In this document: positions 51,447-60,440 of the stretch, piece by piece
How positions within the stretch are numbered: the first letter of the stretch is position 1
Layout: each line of letters opens with the position of its first letter
NCBI RefSeq assembly: GCF_012911935.1
Contig: NZ_JAAXLA010000018.1
Span: forward strand, 1 to 64,000
DNA: 64,000 nucleotides
DNA from: Pseudonocardia acidicola
Lineage (GTDB): Bacteria; Actinomycetota; Actinomycetes; Mycobacteriales; Pseudonocardiaceae
Reading direction: 5' to 3'
Translations under genes and position numbers: made by a program
Notes under the pieces: generated by a model
Database searches by the model: none
Seen by the model: the letters and a program-made list of their open reading frames with translations, nothing else
What the model was told of the DNA's origin: nothing

Positions 51447-52718
51447 ATGCACGACCCCCGCGTCCTGCTCGACCCGGCCACCGATGCCGCGCGGCGCCTC
51501 GCCCGGCGCGGCTACCAACTCGATCTCGCGCAACTGGAGAAGCTCTTCGGCGGCCGCAACGCCGCCATCCAGCGTGGCGACGAGGCGCGCGCCGAGTCCA
51601 AGCGGATCGCCTCCGCGGTGAAGAACGCCTCCCCCGAGCAGCGCCCCGCGCTCGTCGAACGCGCCCGCGAGCTCAAGACGACGATCGCCGCCGCCGAGGA
51701 GGAGCACAAGGCCCTCGAGACGGAGCTGCAGGAGTTCCTGCTCGGCATTCCGAACCTGCCCGCCGACGAGCTGCCCGACGGGTCCTCCGACGAGGACGCC
51801 GAGGAGGTGCGCAGCTGGGGCGAGCCGGTGCAGCTCGACTTCACCCCGCTCGACCACGTCGACCTCGGCGAGAAGCTGGGCATCCTCGACCTGCCCCGGG
51901 CGACCAAGCTGTCCGGTCCCCGGTTCGCGGTGCTGCGCGGGAAGGGCGCCGCGCTGGAGCGGGCGCTGTCCCGCTTCTTCCTCGACCTGCACACCGACCG
52001 GCACGGCTACACCGAGTACTCGGTGCCCACCCTGGTCACCCGCGCGACGATGACCGGCACCGGGCAGCTGCCGAAGTTCGAGCAGGAACTGTTCCGCACC
52101 GAGGTGGCCGACCGGGAGCTGTTCCTCATCCCGACCGCCGAGGTCCCGCTGACCAACCTGCACGCGCGGGAGACGCTGCAGCTGGAGGACCTCCCGCTCG
52201 CCTACACCGCACACACGCCGTGTTTCCGCTCCGAAGCGGGTTCCTACGGCCGCGACACCCGCGGGCTGATCCGGATGCACGAGTTCTCCAAGGTGGAGCT
52301 GGTGCGCATCGTCGACCCGGAGCGCTCCCGCGACGAGCTGGAGATCCTGCTCGGGCACGCCGAGGCCGTGCTGCAGGAGCTCGGGCTGGCCTACCGGGTG
52401 GTCAAGCTGGCCGCCGGGGACATCGGGTTCTCCGCCGAGTTCACCTACGACATCGAGGTGTGGCTGCCCAGCCAGGGCCGGTACCGGGAGATCTCGTCGG
52501 TGTCGGACTTCGGGACGTTCCAGGGCCGCCGGGCCGGAATCCGGACCAAGGCCAAGGACGGCACGCGCGGCTTCGCGGCCACGCTGAACGGCTCCGGGTT
52601 GCCGATCGGCCGGACGCTGGTCGCGATCCTGGAGCAGGGCCAGCAGGCCGACGGCTCGGTGCGCATCCCCGAGGCCCTGGTGCCCTACACCGGCTTCGAC
52701 GTCCTCACCGCGCAGTAG
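51447..52718 (+). CDS. serS: Seryl-tRNA synthetase
   Basis: This 423-residue class II synthetase charges tRNA-Ser. The N-terminal coiled coil (about 25-105, many Ala/Arg/Glu) binds the tRNA. The core has [10 protein letters not shown], motif 2 [22 protein letters not shown] and motif 3 [13 protein letters not shown] near the end. ATG 51447 matches the family start [16 protein letters not shown] ends 6 bases before the ATG, which points to a leaderless mRNA. It is convergent with the subtilase gene, with stops 10 bases apart. Confidence 0.96.
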   Translation: MHDPRVLLDPATDAARRLARRGYQLDLAQLEKLFGGRNAAIQRGDEARAESKRIASAVKNASPEQRPALVERARELKTTIAAAEEEHKALETELQEFLLGIPNLPADELPDGSSDEDAEEVRSWGEPVQLDFTPLDHVDLGEKLGILDLPRATKLSGPRFAVLRGKGAALERALSRFFLDLHTDRHGYTEYSVPTLVTRATMTGTGQLPKFEQELFRTEVADRELFLIPTAEVPLTNLHARETLQLEDLPLAYTAHTPCFRSEAGSYGRDTRGLIRMHEFSKVELVRIVDPERSRDELEILLGHAEAVLQELGLAYRVVKLAAGDIGFSAEFTYDIEVWLPSQGRYREISSVSDFGTFQGRRAGIRTKAKDGTRGFAATLNGSGLPIGRTLVAILEQGQQADGSVRIPEALVPYTGFDVLTAQ

Positions 52719-52728
52719 CCGCGGCCGG

Positions 52729-53907
52729 TCACAGCCCGCCGGTGTAGAGCAGCCGGTCCGGCGTCCCGTCGACGTTGCCGCCGGAGATCACCCCGGGCGT
52801 CGCCTGACCGATGATCCACTGCCGGACGGTGGCGCTGGGCGCGTCGCCGAATCGCTGCTTGTACAGCGCCGCCACCCCGGCGGCGAACGGCGCGGCCATC
52901 GAGGTGCCGGTGTAGGAAGCGGTCTGCCCACCCGGGGTGGTGGAGATGATGCCGGTGCCCGGCGCGTAGAGACCGACGCAGGGCCCGGTGCTCGAGCTCG
53001 ACGCCCGCCGGTCGTCGATCGTGGAGTTGGCGACCACGAGCACCCCCCGCGCATCCCGTGGGGCGACCGAGCAGTCGTCGGCGCCGGTGTTGCCCGCCGA
53101 GGACGCCACGAACACCCCGGAGGCGACGAGCTGCTCGACCGCGGAGGTCAGCACGCCGGACTGCCCGTAGCTCCAGGACATCACGGCGACGGCGGGCCTC
53201 TGGGCGTTCTTGGCGACCCAGTCGACCCCGGCGAGCAGGGACGACAGCGTCCCCGACCCGTTGCAGTCCAGCACCTTCACCGACCGCACCTGGGCCTGCT
53301 TCGCGACGCCGTAGTCCTTCGAGGCGGCGATGCCGGCGACGACGGTGCCGTGCCCGTCGCAGTCGCCCGGGATGTTGTCGATGGTGTCGGTGCCGAACTG
53401 CGCGCGGCCACCGAACTCGGGGTGGGTGACGTCGACGCCGGTGTCGAGCACGTAGACGGTGACGCCGGCGCCGGTGGCGTCGGCGGTGTAGTGGCCGTCC
53501 AGCGGCAGCGTGCGCTGGTCGATCCGGTCCAGCCCCCAGTTGCGCGGATCGATCTGGACGGCCTCGGCACCGGAGAGCCGGACGGACCGCGGCTCGAGCG
53601 GGTTGATCCGCCGGTCCTCCTCGACGCCGAGCACGCCGGGCCGCTTGCGCAGCGAGTCGACCTGAGCGCTGGTGAGCCGGGCGGCGAACCCGGCGACCGC
53701 CCGGTTGAACGTCGCCGACGGCCGGGCCCCGACCGCCCGGGCCGCGGCGTCCGCCTCGGCGGCCGTCCGGGCGTGCACGACGTAGTCCGCGGGGGCGGCC
53801 GACCCGGCGACGGCGCCCTGCGCGAACCCGCTCGCCGGCCCGAGCAGCGCCGCGGCGACCTGGAGGACGAGCACCACGGGGACGACCCGCAGGAGCAGTC
53901 GTGTCAC
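52729..53907 (-). CDS. Secreted S8 family peptidase (subtilisin-like)
   Basis: This 392-residue protein has a signal peptide ([22 protein letters not shown]) and an inhibitor I9-type propeptide (about 40-100). The catalytic domain has Asp155 ([11 protein letters not shown]), His186 (DGHGTVVAG), oxyanion Asn273 (SSAGNTG) and Ser336 (GTSMAAPF). All catalytic residues are present, and it is close to proteinase K-type S8A enzymes. The start is taken as GTG 53907; GTG about 14 codons upstream is possible. A 14-bp palindrome lies 40 bases before it. Confidence 0.92.
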   Translation of the reverse strand: MTRLLLRVVPVVLVLQVAAALLGPASGFAQGAVAGSAAPADYVVHARTAAEADAAARAVGARPSATFNRAVAGFAARLTSAQVDSLRKRPGVLGVEEDRRINPLEPRSVRLSGAEAVQIDPRNWGLDRIDQRTLPLDGHYTADATGAGVTVYVLDTGVDVTHPEFGGRAQFGTDTIDNIPGDCDGHGTVVAGIAASKDYGVAKQAQVRSVKVLDCNGSGTLSSLLAGVDWVAKNAQRPAVAVMSWSYGQSGVLTSAVEQLVASGVFVASSAGNTGADDCSVAPRDARGVLVVANSTIDDRRASSSSTGPCVGLYAPGTGIISTTPGGQTASYTGTSMAAPFAAGVAALYKQRFGDAPSATVRQWIIGQATPGVISGGNVDGTPDRLLYTGGL

Positions 53908-54248
53908 AGAAAGCGACGGTACGGATGAGGCAGGAGTCGCAACAGAGACACGATCGTGTCGGGTGATGCCGATGTGCAGGATGTGACAGCGCAGGGTATT
54001 GAGACATACGGCCGTCCGGGTCGCCCGCCCGGCGGATGACACCGGCGCCCGCGACATCCGCCGGCCGGACGTGCCGGCGATCCCCCCGCCGATGATCATG
54101 CAGGTGCGGTCGACCCGCCCGATGGAGCCGCGTTCGTCCCTCGCGCACTCGTTCCCACCGCGGCGCCCCACCCCTGCCGGGTGGGGACGCGGAGGGGCCG
54201 GCGTGGTTAGCGTCCGCCTTCGAACGAGACCGGTCAGGGGGCCCGCAC
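53908..54248. other. Divergent promoter region of the subtilase and Mop genes
   Basis: No gene is convincing in these 341 bases. The open reverse frame includes MIIGGGIAG, which looks like a flavoprotein start but does not continue as one. The palindrome at 53947-53960 is the only clear regulatory element. A short Shine-Dalgarno-like run (CAGGGGG) precedes the Mop ATG. Confidence 0.6.
53947..53960. promoter_or_regulatory. 14-bp palindrome upstream of the subtilase gene
   Basis: GACACGATCGTGTC is a perfect palindrome 40 bases before the subtilase start, within reach of its promoter. The binding protein is unknown. Confidence 0.4.
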
Positions 54249-54458
54249 ATGCGTCTGTCGATCCGCAACCAGCTCGCCGGTACCGTCGAATCGGTCGATT
54301 CCGGCGGGGCGCTCAGCGTGGTGAAGGTCGCGCTGGACGGCGGCCAGCACGTCACCGCGTCCATCACGAACGAGGCCGTGGCCGATCTCGGCCTCACCCA
54401 GGGCAGCAAGGTCACCGTCCTGGTGAAGTCGACCGAGGTCGCCCTGGCCGCGGAGTGA
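54249..54458 (+). CDS. Mop-type molybdate-binding protein (TOBE domain)
   Basis: This 69-residue protein is a single Mop/TOBE domain: LSIRNQLAGTVESVDSGGAL, VVKVALDGGQHVTASIT and VTVLVKSTEVALA. Such proteins form rings that bind and store molybdate in the cytoplasm. It is convergent with modC, the stops 21 bases apart, so storage and uptake genes are adjacent. The ATG at 54249 is preceded by CAGGGGG. The fold is clear; whether it prefers molybdate or tungstate is not. Confidence 0.9.
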   Translation: MRLSIRNQLAGTVESVDSGGALSVVKVALDGGQHVTASITNEAVADLGLTQGSKVTVLVKSTEVALAAE

Positions 54459-54479
54459 ACCCGGGCGGGTGACATCCGC

Positions 54480-55577
54480 TCAGCCGCCGGCGGCGTGAAT
54501 GCCGACCTCGGTCGCCTTCACCACGAACCACAGCGCCGCCCCGGGTTCCGCTCCCAGATCGGCGACCGCCGCCGGCGTGACGTCGGCGGCCAACCCGTCG
54601 ACCCAGTCCGGGCCGCCGTCCATCGCACCCGCCCGCAGCCGCACGACGTCGCCGCGCGGCTCGATGGCCGCCAGCCGGACCGGCAGGACGTTGCGCGGGC
54701 TGCCCTGGGGCGGCTTCGCGTACACGGCCACCGCGGACGGCGGGAACACCGCGACGGCCCGCTCGCCGGGCGCCGCCCCGCCGTTGCCGCGGCCGGCCAC
54801 CAGCAGCCCGTCGGCGGTCCGCAGGCCGTCCTCGCACGCCGTACCGGGCACCAGGTCGAGGCCGGCGATCCGGGCGGTGAACGGGCTACGCGGGCGGGTC
54901 AGCACGTCGCGGGTCAGGCCCCGTTCGACGACCCGGCCACCGGTCAGCACCACCACCCGGTCGGCCAGCACGAGCGCATCGAGCGCGGAGTGGGTGACCA
55001 GCACCGCGGTCTGTTTCCCGTCGCGGATCATCCGGCGCAGCAGCGAACGCATGGCCGGGGTGGCGTCGACGTCGAGCGCGGCGAGCGGTTCGTCGAGCAG
55101 CAGCAGCCCCGGCCCGGGGGCCAGCGCCCGGGCCAGCGCGACCCGCTGCTGCTGCCCGCCCGACATCTGGGCCGGCCGGCGGTCGGCGAGCGCGGCCACG
55201 TCGACGTCGGCGAGCAGGTCCCGGGCGGCGCGCTCCGCCTCGCGGCGCGGCACGCCCATCGCCCGGGGGCCGAACGCGACGTTGCCGACCGCGGTGAGAT
55301 GCGGGAACAACAGAGCCTGCTGGGCCAGCAGCCCGACGCCGCGCCGGTGCGCCGCGACGTGCACGCCGGCCGCGACGTCGGTGACGACCGTGTCCCCGAC
55401 CCGGACGTGCCCGGCGTCCGGGCGCAGCAACCCGGACAGCACGCCCAGCAGCGTGGACTTACCCGCGCCGTTGGGCCCGAGCACCGCGACCACCTCGCCG
55501 GGTTCGGCGGCCAGCTCGACGTCGAGGGTGAACCCGGGACGGCTCAGCGTGATGGACGCGTCGAGGCCGGGCGTCAC
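54480..55577 (-). CDS. modC: Molybdate ABC transporter ATP-binding protein
   Basis: This 365-residue ATPase has Walker A GPNGAGKST (34-42), signature MSGGQQQRVALARAL, Walker B LLLLDEPLAALD and the H-loop VTHSALD. The last 75 residues form a TOBE domain (about 290-360) that senses or stabilises by oxyanion binding. It powers molybdate import through ModB. GTG 55577 overlaps the modB stop as GTGA. A Pro/Gly-rich loop links the ATPase and TOBE parts. Confidence 0.95.
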   Translation of the reverse strand: MTPGLDASITLSRPGFTLDVELAAEPGEVVAVLGPNGAGKSTLLGVLSGLLRPDAGHVRVGDTVVTDVAAGVHVAAHRRGVGLLAQQALLFPHLTAVGNVAFGPRAMGVPRREAERAARDLLADVDVAALADRRPAQMSGGQQQRVALARALAPGPGLLLLDEPLAALDVDATPAMRSLLRRMIRDGKQTAVLVTHSALDALVLADRVVVLTGGRVVERGLTRDVLTRPRSPFTARIAGLDLVPGTACEDGLRTADGLLVAGRGNGGAAPGERAVAVFPPSAVAVYAKPPQGSPRNVLPVRLAAIEPRGDVVRLRAGAMDGGPDWVDGLAADVTPAAVADLGAEPGAALWFVVKATEVGIHAAGG

Positions 55578-56425
55578 CGCAGCCCCTCGACGGTCCGCGG
55601 ACGGCCGACCACGATCACGATGATCGACACCACCACGATCAGCAGTGACAGCGCGACCGCCCCGTCGACATCGGTCTGCCCCTGCAGATAGACCAGCAGC
55701 GGCAACGTCCGCGTGGTGCCCTGCAGGCTGCCCGCGAAGGAGATCGTCGCGCCGAACTCCCCCATGCAGCGGGCGAAGGCCAGTACTGCTCCCGAGGCGA
55801 GCCCCGGGAGCACCAGCGGCACCGTGACCCGCCGGAACGCCAGTATCGGTGACGCGCCCAGCGTGGCGGCGACCTGCTCGTAGCGTTCGCCCGCGGTCCG
55901 CAGCGAGCCCTCCAGGCTGACGACCAGGAAGGGCATCGCCACGAACGTCTGCGCCAGCACCACGGCCGCGGTGGTGAACGGCACCGTGATCCCGAACGCC
56001 AGGTCCAGCCCGCGCCCGACCAGGCCGGTCCGGCCGACGAGGAACAGCAGCGCGAGCCCGCCGACCACCGGCGGCAGCACCAGCGGCAGCAGCACCACCG
56101 AACGCACCGTCCGCAGCCCGTGCAGCCGGCTGCGCGCCAGCACGACGGCGAGCGGGCCGCCGAGCAGGATGCACAGCCCCGTCGAGATCGCGGCGGTGAT
56201 CAGGGACAGCCGCAGCGCGTCCAGGGCCGCGTCGCTGAGCAGCAGTTCCGGCATCCGGGACCAGTCCGCCTTGAGCAGCAGCCCGAACACGGGCAGCGCG
56301 ATCAGGGCGAAGGCCAGGGCGGCCGGCACCCAGAGCAGCCGGGGCAGCCCGACCCCGGTGTCGTGGCGCTGGTCCTTCGAGGGCCGCGTACGGCTGGTGC
56401 GGACCTCGTCGGCTGCCGTCGTCAC
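55574..56425 (-). CDS. modB: Molybdate ABC transporter permease
   Basis: This 283-residue inner-membrane protein has about six helices, for example LLWVPAALAFALIALPVFGLLL and SVVLLPLVLPPVVGGLALLF. The cytoplasmic EAA-type loop SLRTAGERYEQVAATLGASP contacts ModC. FARCMGEFGATISFAGSL is a ModB hallmark. The start is GTG 56425. It is 31 bases past modA and overlaps modC by 4 bases. Confidence 0.94.
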   Translation of the reverse strand: MTTAADEVRTSRTRPSKDQRHDTGVGLPRLLWVPAALAFALIALPVFGLLLKADWSRMPELLLSDAALDALRLSLITAAISTGLCILLGGPLAVVLARSRLHGLRTVRSVVLLPLVLPPVVGGLALLFLVGRTGLVGRGLDLAFGITVPFTTAAVVLAQTFVAMPFLVVSLEGSLRTAGERYEQVAATLGASPILAFRRVTVPLVLPGLASGAVLAFARCMGEFGATISFAGSLQGTTRTLPLLVYLQGQTDVDGAVALSLLIVVVSIIVIVVGRPRTVEGLR

Positions 56426-56456
56426 GACGCCGTCGCTGCTTCCGGGCCGCCGCGCG

Positions 56457-57233
56457 TCACTTCGTGCCGAACCCGGCGGCCTGCAGCGCCTTCTGTCCGG
56501 CCTCGCCGGTCACCAGAGCCTCGAACTTCTGGGCCAGGTCGGCCTGCGGTGCGTTCTTCACGACCGCGATCGGGTAGCTCGTCACGGCCTGCTGCGCCTG
56601 CGGGAAGCTCACGCCCTGCACCGCACCCTTGGCCGCGGTGACGTCGGTGACGTAGACCAGGCCCGCGTCGGCGTTGCCGGTGCTCACCTTGTTGAGGGTG
56701 GACTTGACGTCCTGCTCCTCGCTGACCGGCTTCAGCGTCACGCCGGTGGCCTTCTCCACCTGTGCGGCGGCCGCCCCGCACGGCACCTGTGGGGCACACA
56801 CCACGACCTTGAGGTCGGGCTTGGTGAGGTCGGCGAAGGACGTGATGTGCTTCGGGTTGCCCGGCAGGGTCGCGATCTGCAGCACGTTGGTCGCGAAGAC
56901 CTTCGGCGCGCCGGCAGCGTCCCCGGCGTCGGTCACCGTCTTCATCGTGGCGTTGCTGGCCGCGGCGAACACGTCGGCGGGCGCCCCGTTGACGATCTGC
57001 TGGGCCAGGTCGGACGAGCCCGCGTAGTTGAACTTCACCGTGACGCCGGGGTTCTGCGCCTCGAACTGCTTGCCCAGCGCGTTGAACGTGTCGGTCAGCG
57101 ACGCCGCGGCGAACACCGTGAGCGTGCGCGCCTGTGGGGCGGAGGCCTGCGCAGAGCCGGACGACGCGCCGCCGCAACCGGCCAGGGCCAGGGCGAGAGC
57201 GGCCAGCACACCGGCCAGGACACGGATCCTCAC
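56457..57233 (-). CDS. modA: Molybdate ABC transporter substrate-binding lipoprotein
   Basis: This 258-residue protein has a signal peptide with lipobox ALAGC (Cys20). The mature part shows the ModA pattern TLTVFAAASLTDTF, NYAGSSDLAQQIVNGAPADVFAAAS and VYVTDV. The serines at AASL and GSSD are the expected oxyanion ligands. VVVCAPQVPCG has two cysteines that may pair, as in many ModA proteins. GTG 57233 overlaps the stop of the HTH-TOBE regulator as GTGA, so regulator and transporter share an mRNA. Confidence 0.95.
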   Translation of the reverse strand: MRIRVLAGVLAALALALAGCGGASSGSAQASAPQARTLTVFAAASLTDTFNALGKQFEAQNPGVTVKFNYAGSSDLAQQIVNGAPADVFAAASNATMKTVTDAGDAAGAPKVFATNVLQIATLPGNPKHITSFADLTKPDLKVVVCAPQVPCGAAAAQVEKATGVTLKPVSEEQDVKSTLNKVSTGNADAGLVYVTDVTAAKGAVQGVSFPQAQQAVTSYPIAVVKNAPQADLAQKFEALVTGEAGQKALQAAGFGTK

Positions 57234-57634
57234 GAGCTACCTCCGGGGGTTTCGATCACGACATTCGTCGACTTGATGACCGCGACGGCGAGCGCCCCGG
57301 GTTCCAGACCCAGCTCGCGGACGGCCTCGCTGCTCATCAGCGACACCACCCGGTGCGGCCCGCACTGCATCTCCACCTGAGCCATCACGCGGTCGGCCAC
57401 GACCGCGGTGACCAGCCCGACGAACCGGTTGCGCGCCGAGCGTCCCACCTCGGACGGGTCGGGCGCGCTGTGGGCGTGCTCGCGCGCGAACGCAGCGAGC
57501 GCGGCGCCGTCGATGACCTTGCGGTTGGAGGCGTCCGGCTGCACCGGCAGCGTGCCCGCCTCGACCCATCGGCGGACCGTGTCATCACTGACACCGAGCA
57601 ACCGAGCGGCCTCGGCAATCCTGAACTGCGGCAC
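57230..57634 (-). CDS. HTH-TOBE protein, likely molybdate-responsive regulator
   Basis: This 134-residue protein joins an excisionase/MerR-type HTH (FRIAEAARLLGVSDDTVRRWVEAGTLP, 4-30) to a TOBE domain (about 66-130: FVGLVTAVVADRVMAQVEM, AVAVIKSTNVVIE). It is not ModE, which has a LysR-type winged helix, but the logic is the same: an oxyanion-binding domain on a DNA-binding head. It overlaps modA by 4 bases, so it probably controls modABC. GTG 57634 has AGGAT upstream. The acyl-CoA dehydrogenase gene is divergent. Confidence 0.88.
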   Translation of the reverse strand: MPQFRIAEAARLLGVSDDTVRRWVEAGTLPVQPDASNRKVIDGAALAAFAREHAHSAPDPSEVGRSARNRFVGLVTAVVADRVMAQVEMQCGPHRVVSLMSSEAVRELGLEPGALAVAVIKSTNVVIETPGGSS

Positions 57635-57704
57635 GAGCGGGATCCTATGTCCGCGTCTGCGACTTCCACCAGCAGAGCTCGTCGGGTGTGGTTTGCTGCG
57701 GGAC

Positions 57705-58910
57705 GTGGACTTCGAACCCAGCGCCGTGGCTGCCGATTACACGAAGCGGATGCGTGCCTTCCTCGACGAGAAGGTGCTGCCGGCGGAGCCGGCCTACGAC
57801 GCCTGGCGCGCCGAGCGCCGAGGTACCCCGGCCGAATGGGATCTGCCCCCGGTGGTCGAGGAGCTGAAGGCCGAGGCCCGCGCCCGCGGCCTGTGGAACC
57901 TGTTCCTGCCCAGCGTCTCCGGGTTGTCCAACCTGGAGTACGCACCGATCGCCGAGGTCTCCGGCTGGTCGCCGGTGATCGCGCCCGAGGCGATCAACTG
58001 CCAGGCCCCGGACACCGGGAACATGGAGACGCTGCACCTGTTCGCCACCCCCGAGCAGAAGGAGCAGTGGCTCGAGCCGCTGCTGGCCGGGGAGATCCGG
58101 TCCGCGTTCGCGATGACCGAGCCCGACGTCGCCTCCTCCGACGCGACCAACGTGCAGACCACCATTCGCCGCGACGGCGACGAGTACGTCATCTCCGGTA
58201 AGAAGTGGTGGATCTCCGGCACCGCCGACGAGCGCTGCAAGATCTTCATCGTGATGGGCAAGACCGACCCGGAGGCAGCGGCGCACCGCCAGCAGTCGAT
58301 GGTGCTGGTCCCCCGCGACGCCCCCGGCCTGGAGATCGAGCGGCACCTGCCGACGTTCGGCTACCAGGATCAGCACGGGCACTCCGAGATCGAGTTCCAC
58401 GACGTGCGGGTGCCGGTGAGCAACCTGCTCGGCGAGGAGGGTGGCGGGTTCGCGATCGCCCAGGCCCGGCTCGGCCCCGGTCGCATCCACCACTGCATGC
58501 GGTTGATCGGCATGGCCGAGCGGGCCATCGACCTGATGGTGCGCCGCGCACGGTCGCGAGTCGCCTTCGGACGGCCGCTGGCCGACCAGGGCGTGGTGCG
58601 CGAGCAGATCGCGCAGTCGCGGATCGAGGTCGAGCAGGCGCGCCTGCTGGTGCTCAAGACCGCATGGCTGATCGACAGGTTCGGCGCCAGGGGCGCGGCG
58701 ACCGAGATCGCCGCGATCAAGGTGATCTGCCCGCGGATGGCGTGCGACGTCATCGACCGCGCCATCCAGATCCACGGCGGCGGCGGGATGAGTGACGACT
58801 TCCCGCTCGCCTACTTCTACACCTGGGCCCGCGCGCTGCGACTGGCCGACGGTCCCGACGAGGTGCATCTGCGGACGGTCGCCCGCCAGGAGCTCGGCCG
58901 GCACGCCTGA
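57705..58910 (+). CDS. Acyl-CoA dehydrogenase family protein
   Basis: This 401-residue flavoenzyme begins VDFEPSAVAADYTKRMRAFLDEKVLP. It has the FAD/substrate signature AFAMTEPDVASSDATN and YVISGKKWWISG. Near the end IQIHGGGGMSDDFPLA and LRLADGPDEVHLRTV are close to the ACAD10/11 subgroup. It oxidises an acyl-CoA at the alpha-beta bond; the chain is unknown. GTG 57705 is the start. A terminator follows at 58918. It stands between mod and moa genes but has no molybdenum link. Confidence 0.92.
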   Translation: MDFEPSAVAADYTKRMRAFLDEKVLPAEPAYDAWRAERRGTPAEWDLPPVVEELKAEARARGLWNLFLPSVSGLSNLEYAPIAEVSGWSPVIAPEAINCQAPDTGNMETLHLFATPEQKEQWLEPLLAGEIRSAFAMTEPDVASSDATNVQTTIRRDGDEYVISGKKWWISGTADERCKIFIVMGKTDPEAAAHRQQSMVLVPRDAPGLEIERHLPTFGYQDQHGHSEIEFHDVRVPVSNLLGEEGGGFAIAQARLGPGRIHHCMRLIGMAERAIDLMVRRARSRVAFGRPLADQGVVREQIAQSRIEVEQARLLVLKTAWLIDRFGARGAATEIAAIKVICPRMACDVIDRAIQIHGGGGMSDDFPLAYFYTWARALRLADGPDEVHLRTVARQELGRHA

Positions 58911-58917
58911 CGGCCTC

Positions 58918-58946
58918 GCCGGCCCGCCCGCCGCCGGCGGGCCGGC
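58918..58946 (+). terminator. Hairpin terminator after the acyl-CoA dehydrogenase gene
   Basis: GCCGGCCCGCC and GGCGGGCCGGC pair perfectly over 11 bases around a 7-base loop, 7 bases past the stop. There is no T-run. Confidence 0.7.
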
Positions 58947-59004
58947 ATCCTGTCCCCTCGATCAGGGAGATGCTGGGAAGTAAAACCGCGTCTGCGCATG
59001 TCGG

Positions 59005-59013
59005 TGGTATAAT
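59005..59013 (+). promoter_or_regulatory. Extended -10 promoter of moaA
   Basis: TGGTATAAT is a perfect TATAAT with an extended -10 TG one base away, unusual in this GC-rich DNA. No -35 match is seen at 17-18 bases, as is common for extended -10 promoters. Transcription would start near 59020, about 73 bases before the moaA GTG. Confidence 0.6.
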
Positions 59014-59047
59014 TGTTCCGCACCTGCGGCTGCCGACGTTGTGGCTG

Positions 59048-59060
59048 GTCACGTTGTGAC
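59048..59060. promoter_or_regulatory. GTCAC-GTT-GTGAC inverted repeat in the moaA leader
   Basis: Perfect 5-base arms with a 3-base centre lie about 28 bases after the presumed moaA transcription start. The position would suit an operator. The binding protein is unknown; the HTH-TOBE protein is a candidate by context only. Confidence 0.35.
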
Positions 59061-59092
59061 TAGCGGGCGCGCTGGGCGGTTACGCTCATGTC

Positions 59093-60154
59093 GTGACGGC
59101 TACCGAGCTCGGCCTCCCGGCACTGCGGGGGTCCACCACCCGAGACCCGGCCCGCCCTGACGACCCCCGGTTGATCGACGGGTTCGGCCGGGTGGCGACC
59201 GACCTGCGGATCTCCCTGACCGACCGCTGCAATCTGCGCTGCACCTACTGCATGCCGGCCGAGGGCCTGAACTGGATGGACCGCGCCGAGCAGCTCACCG
59301 ACGGCGAGCTCGTCCGGCTGATCGGGATCGCGGTGCGCGAGCTCGGCGTGCACGAACTGCGCTTCACCGGCGGCGAGCCGCTGCTGCGCAAGGGCCTCGA
59401 GGAGATCATCGCCGCCTCCGCCGCACTCGAGCCGCGGCCGGACATCTCACTCACCACCAACGGCATCGGACTGGCCCGGCGAGCCGAGGCCCTGGCCGCC
59501 GCCGGGGTCAACCGGCTCAACGTCTCGATGGACACCCTGCGCCAGGACCGGTTCGCCACCATCACCCGCCGCGACCGGCTCTCGGACGTGCTGGACGGGC
59601 TGGCCGCCGCGCGCGCCGCCGGCCTCAGCCCCGTCAAGATCAACAGCGTGCTGCTGCGCGGGGTCAACGACGACGAAGCCGTCGACATGGTGCGCTTCGC
59701 CGTGGCAGGCGGTTACGAGCTCCGGTTCATCGAGCAGATGCCGCTGGACGCCCAGCACGGCTGGGAGCGTTCGGAGATGATCACCGCCGGCGAGATCCTC
59801 GATCGGCTCCGCGAGGGCTTCACCCTCACCCCGGACCCGACCGAGCGCGGCGGCGCCCCGGCCGAACGCTGGATCGTCGACGGCGGGCCCGCCGTCGTCG
59901 GCGTGATCGCCTCGGTCACCCGGCCGTTCTGCGGAGCCTGCGACCGCACCCGACTGACCGCGGACGGCCAGATCCGCAACTGCCTGTTCGCCCGCACCGA
60001 GACCGACCTGCGCGCCCTGGTCCGCGGCGGCGCCTCCGACGCGGAGATCGCCGACACGTGGCGCGACGCGATGTGGGGCAAGCTCCCCGGCCACGGCATC
60101 AACGACCCCGGGTTCCTGCAGCCGGACCGCCCGATGAGCGCCATCGGCGGCTGA
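59093..60154 (+). CDS. moaA: GTP 3',8-cyclase MoaA
   Basis: MoaA, a radical-SAM enzyme, starts molybdenum-cofactor synthesis by rearranging GTP. The 353-residue protein has the SAM-cluster cysteines 46, 50 and 53 (DRCNLRCTYC). The second cluster has Cys280, Cys283 and Cys297 (CGACDRTRL, then RNC). It ends in the essential Gly-Gly (SAIGG). RFTGGEPLLRKG is also typical. It starts with GTG and precedes moaD by 13 bases. MoaC, which acts next, is not in the window. Confidence 0.96.
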   Translation: MTATELGLPALRGSTTRDPARPDDPRLIDGFGRVATDLRISLTDRCNLRCTYCMPAEGLNWMDRAEQLTDGELVRLIGIAVRELGVHELRFTGGEPLLRKGLEEIIAASAALEPRPDISLTTNGIGLARRAEALAAAGVNRLNVSMDTLRQDRFATITRRDRLSDVLDGLAAARAAGLSPVKINSVLLRGVNDDEAVDMVRFAVAGGYELRFIEQMPLDAQHGWERSEMITAGEILDRLREGFTLTPDPTERGGAPAERWIVDGGPAVVGVIASVTRPFCGACDRTRLTADGQIRNCLFARTETDLRALVRGGASDAEIADTWRDAMWGKLPGHGINDPGFLQPDRPMSAIGG

Positions 60155-60167
60155 GAAGGATGACGGC

Positions 60168-60440
60168 ATGAGCGTTTCCACCACGACCACCACCGTGACC
60201 ATCCGGTACTTCGCGGCGGCCCGAGCGGCCGCCGGCGTCGACACCGAGGCCATCGAGGTGCCCGCCGGGGCCACCGTGGACGACCTGATCGCCGCCGTCC
60301 GCGACCGGCACGGCGACGCGCTCGGCCGGGTGCTGGAGCGGTGCAGCTACCTGCTCGACGAGGTGGCGGTGCGCGACCACGGGGTGCGACCGTCCGACGG
60401 CGCCACGCTCGACGTGCTGCCGCCGTTCGCCGGGGGCTGA
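60168..60440 (+). CDS. moaD: MoaD/ThiS family sulfur carrier
   Basis: This 90-residue ubiquitin-like protein ends in PPFAGG. The final Gly-Gly is adenylated and loaded with sulfur, which MoaE then inserts into the pterin. The fold shows TVTIRYFAAARAAAG and VDDLIAAVRDRHGDAL. It directly follows moaA. Its 3' third lies antisense to the end of the CxxC protein gene. ThiS is the alternative name, but the moaA neighbour supports MoaD. Confidence 0.93.
   Translation: MSVSTTTTTVTIRYFAAARAAAGVDTEAIEVPAGATVDDLIAAVRDRHGDALGRVLERCSYLLDEVAVRDHGVRPSDGATLDVLPPFAGG

Noticed and set aside
53991-54124. MIIGGGIAG-like flavoprotein start in frame with the subtilase
   Set aside because: Only nine residues fit a dinucleotide-binding start. 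What follows is not a Rossmann fold, and the frame enters the subtilase signal peptide.
58911-59092. Molybdenum-cofactor riboswitch before moaA
   Set aside because: The leader after the presumed start is only about 73 bases and lacks the multi-stem layout of that RNA class.
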